The notes beneath the pieces were generated by a model. It saw only the letters and a list, made by a program, of their open reading frames with translations, was not told where the DNA came from and ran no database searches. From Moraxellaceae bacterium (lineage in GTDB: Bacteria; Pseudomonadota; Gammaproteobacteria; Pseudomonadales; Moraxellaceae), in the NCBI GenBank assembly GCA_025363155.1, contig JANYEL010000079.1, positions 1 through 43,605 on the forward strand: 43,605 nucleotides of DNA. The letters run 5' to 3'. Shown here piece after piece: positions 41,482 to 43,605 of the stretch (position 1 is its first letter; each line of letters starts with the position of its first letter). A program made the translations under genes and the position numbers.

Positions 41482-42705
41482 ATGTCGAATTATCATCTCA
41501 TAGTGTTTGGTGCTACTAGCTTTGTGGGACAACTCCTGACGCGCTATTTATTTGATCGCCATGGGGTAGATGGTGATTTACGTTGGGCAATCGCAGGACG
41601 CTCTGAGGTAAAGCTCAATGAAATTCGCGCAACGCTTGGCGCTAAAGGTTCTACATTACCTATCCTGCTGGCAAATGCTGATGATGAAAGCAGTTTATTG
41701 GCGCTTTGCAAACAAACGCGTGCCGTCGTTTCAACAGTTGGGCCGTATTCACTGTATGGTTCGCCATTGGTCAAAGTCTGTGCTGAATCTGGGACGGATT
41801 ATTGTGATCTGACAGGTGAAGCGCCGTGGATTGCCAAAATGTTGGCAGCGTATGAAGAAACGGCAAAACGCACTGGCGCGCGGATTGTGCATTGCACAGG
41901 ATTTGATTCGATTCCTTCTGATTTAGGCACTTATTTTTTACAACAAAAATCTAAAGAACAGTTTGGTCAATATTGCACGCGCGTCAAAATGCGCGTTAAA
42001 GCCATGCGTGGTGGGCTATCTGGCGGTACGGTCGCGAGTATTATTCATATCATTAATGAAGCCTCGAAGAATAAGTCGACCCGAAAAATGCTCATGGATC
42101 CATATTCTTTATCTCCTCCAACTGACATCAAACTACCATGGCAACCAAATATTAAGTTTGCCAGTTACGATCCAGATGCAAAATCATGGGCGTTTCCGTT
42201 CATCATGGCGTCAATCAACACTAAAATAGTGCAGCGCAGTCATGCGTTAACTGGCTACGCCTACGGCACTGATTTCATCTACGACGAGGCGATGCTGACA
42301 GGCAAAGGATTCAAGGGGCGGGCAGCAGCAGCAGGTGCTGCACTGGGAATTGCAGGAGCGTTTAGTGCACTGGTCTTACCCCCTACGCGAGCACTTATGT
42401 CACGTTATGTCGTGCCTAAACCCGGAGAAGGACCAACGCCTGAACAACAAAAAAAGGGTTTTTATGACATTCGATTTATTGGGAAAATGAAGACTGGCGA
42501 AACCTTAACTGTGAAAGTGACAGGAGATCGTGACCCTGGCTATGGCTCAACCTGCAAAATTCTCGGTGAAGCAGCAGTTTGTTTGGCGCTTGATGTGTCG
42601 AAAGAAGAAAAAGCAGGTGGATTTTGGACGCCATCGACATTGATGGGGGATAAATTGATCGCGCGCTTAAGTAAATATGCAGGATTGAGTTTTACAGTGG
42701 TCTAA
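41482..42705 (+). CDS. Saccharopine dehydrogenase-like oxidoreductase (trans-acting enoyl reductase type)
   Basis: The 407-residue protein starts with a Rossmann fold: YHLIVFGATSFVGQLLTRYL, then WAIAGRSEVKLNEI, VSTVGPYSLYGSPLV and YCDLTGEAPWIAKM. The next motif, HCTGFDSIPSDLGTYFL, is typical of the saccharopine dehydrogenase-like group that includes mycobacterial trans-acting enoyl reductases. A hydrophobic stretch near 280-300 (AAAAGAALGIAGAFSALVLP) suggests membrane contact. Family members act on acyl or lipid intermediates; the substrate here is unknown. The ATG has AAGGAG seven bases upstream. It is probably monocistronic. Confidence 0.9.
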   Translation: MSNYHLIVFGATSFVGQLLTRYLFDRHGVDGDLRWAIAGRSEVKLNEIRATLGAKGSTLPILLANADDESSLLALCKQTRAVVSTVGPYSLYGSPLVKVCAESGTDYCDLTGEAPWIAKMLAAYEETAKRTGARIVHCTGFDSIPSDLGTYFLQQKSKEQFGQYCTRVKMRVKAMRGGLSGGTVASIIHIINEASKNKSTRKMLMDPYSLSPPTDIKLPWQPNIKFASYDPDAKSWAFPFIMASINTKIVQRSHALTGYAYGTDFIYDEAMLTGKGFKGRAAAAGAALGIAGAFSALVLPPTRALMSRYVVPKPGEGPTPEQQKKGFYDIRFIGKMKTGETLTVKVTGDRDPGYGSTCKILGEAAVCLALDVSKEEKAGGFWTPSTLMGDKLIARLSKYAGLSFTVV

Positions 42706-42821
42706 CTGTTAAGGCTGTGACGGGACTTTGTATCGGACTCGTAAAGGTTAGGATTTGATCAAATTTAAGGCGTAAACTGAGTTTTGTATAAGTGGTTAAT
42801 AATAACTCAGGAGTAAGCGCT

Positions 42822-43331
42822 ATGCGCAACATCAATATTTTTACAATCGCTTTAGTCTCAGTATTCGCCTTGGAGGGTTGTGCAGGCGGTATGAATGGCA
42901 TGGCTGGTGGTGGTATGGGCAATTATCCAACCCAGTCACCACAATATGGTAGCTACCCACAACAAACACAAAACACGCAAGCGGGTGTGATTACAAATGT
43001 TCGTCAAGTTGCTATACAAGGCAGCGGACAATCTAGCTTACCAGTTGGTGCACTGATCGGTGCAGTCGCGGGTGGTGCTTTGGGTAGTCGTGTAGGGCAA
43101 GGCAATGGATCAATTGCTGCAGCCGTTGCAGGCGCAGCCTTAGGTGGTTATGCAGGTAATATGGTTCAAGCGCAACATCAAGGTGCGACCCAAACTGGAC
43201 TCGAAATCACTGTGCGACTTAACTCAGGTAACACCGTTGTAGTGAATCAAGCCGCTGATCAACCATTTAATATTGGCCAGCGAGTCCGTGTAGTTACTGA
43301 TGCAAACGGCACGACATATGTCATACGTTAA
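42822..43331 (+). CDS. SlyB/Pcp-like outer-membrane lipoprotein with glycine-zipper domain
   Basis: The start is the ATG at 42822, with AGGAG at 42809-42813; the frame is open from 42792 but that part is leader. A lipoprotein signal ends in the lipobox LEGC. The 169-residue product then has a Gly/Met/Gln/Tyr-rich flexible region. A glycine-zipper 2TM segment follows (VGALIGAVAGGALGSRVG, then AAVAGAALGGYAGNMVQ). The C-terminal beta domain (TGLEITVRLNSGNTVVVNQ, FNIGQRVRVVTD) is that of SlyB/Pcp/17-kDa antigen proteins. These support outer-membrane integrity. A terminator follows. Confidence 0.92.
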   Translation: MRNINIFTIALVSVFALEGCAGGMNGMAGGGMGNYPTQSPQYGSYPQQTQNTQAGVITNVRQVAIQGSGQSSLPVGALIGAVAGGALGSRVGQGNGSIAAAVAGAALGGYAGNMVQAQHQGATQTGLEITVRLNSGNTVVVNQAADQPFNIGQRVRVVTDANGTTYVIR

Positions 43332-43357
43332 CAGCTTTTAGTTTTTTGCTTGTATCA

Positions 43358-43391
43358 ATGTAGGTTAATCAATCCAGCCTACGTTTTTTGA
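43358..43391 (+). terminator. Terminator of the SlyB-like gene
   Basis: GTAGG (43360-43364) pairs with CCTAC (43378-43382) around a 13-nt loop and a T6 tract follows at once. The rest of 43392-43554 is AT-rich and shows nothing I can name. Confidence 0.75.
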
Positions 43392-43554
43392 TGTCTAGAC
43401 TATTTGAAGTAAATACAAATTAACCCTATGCTTTATTAATACTTAATAAAGTGATTTAAATAATAACTATAAAATCTAAAAATAAGATATAGATTAAATT
43501 AATCATTATTTGATACTGGAAGCTTTTTAGGACTAATCTCAAGTCAGCGATTCA

Positions 43555-43605
43555 ATGTTTCGATTTCAATATTTAGAACCCACTCATTATCTAGATATTC
43601 TGAAA
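43555..43605 (+). CDS. Possible start of a further gene, cut by the window edge
   Basis: An ATG opens 17 codons (MFRFQYLEPTHYLDILK) without a stop to the end of the window. No clear ribosome binding site is present, so this is only a possibility. Confidence 0.25.
   Translation, partial: MFRFQYLEPTHYLDILK

Overview
This 43.6 kb window looks like chromosome from a gamma-proteobacterium of the Moraxellaceae, close to Acinetobacter but probably not a typical member. The protein sequences (FabI, DnaB, PpsA, the CysI/DUF934 pair, the tandem 'putative solute-binding' proteins) read as Acinetobacter-like, the DNA is moderately AT-rich, and the gene orders rpsF-rpsR-rplI and nirB-nirD-nasA-phosphatase/kinase are those of pseudomonads and Acinetobacter. 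No rRNA, tRNA, CRISPR array, transposase or integrase was recognised.

Layout. (1) 1-6.2 kb: fabI; a small four-helix membrane protein; a tight minus-strand cluster of a lytic transglycosylase, an unknown small protein and an EAL protein lacking the middle of its domain; then alr and dnaB. (2) 6.6-14.5 kb: a plus-strand type VI secretion (T6SS) island. It holds a VgrG, a GH19-type cell-wall hydrolase effector and its secreted immunity candidate, then a very AT-rich tail of broken genes: two decayed secreted proteins, an orphan C-terminal part of a second effector that still carries the Thr/Pro/Gln linker, a frameshifted SH3-like candidate immunity gene and an intact secreted TPR protein. The island sits between rplI and dnaB, which are normally adjacent, so it appears to have split the rpsF-rpsR-rplI-dnaB-alr block. 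(3) 14.7-22.8 kb, all minus strand: rplI, rpsR, rpsF, a sterol-desaturase-like membrane oxygenase, an RDD protein coupled to a CNNM/CorC-type CBS protein, a GYF_2-RDD protein, and ppsA (TTG start).

(4) 22.8-25.7 kb: a 950-bp divergent spacer with four DnaA-box-like 9-mers, then an alpha/beta hydrolase overlapping zapE, and a perfect 25-bp inverted repeat. (5) 26-32.9 kb: a nitrate/nitrite assimilation locus: nirB, nirD, nasA (transporter) and a PP2C phosphatase-protein kinase fusion. (6) 32.9-38.6 kb: a secreted protein of unknown function, a PhnB/VOC protein, a YefM-YoeB-type toxin-antitoxin pair with a visible operator, a membrane metal-dependent hydrolase-like protein, and a tandem duplication of a periplasmic solute-binding-like protein. 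(7) 38.8-43.6 kb: sulfite reductase hemoprotein (with a helical insertion) overlapping DUF934, a saccharopine-dehydrogenase-like reductase, a SlyB-like glycine-zipper lipoprotein, and possibly the start of one more gene.

The working themes are central housekeeping (fatty acid synthesis, replication, ribosome, cell wall), assimilation of nitrite and sulfite, and interbacterial antagonism. The most unusual part is the 3' end of the T6SS island. It looks like an accumulating archive of displaced effector tips and immunity genes. Nearly all of its reading-frame breaks lie at or next to short A or T runs, while the surrounding housekeeping genes are intact. All assignments were made by eye from sequence motifs; no database search was run.
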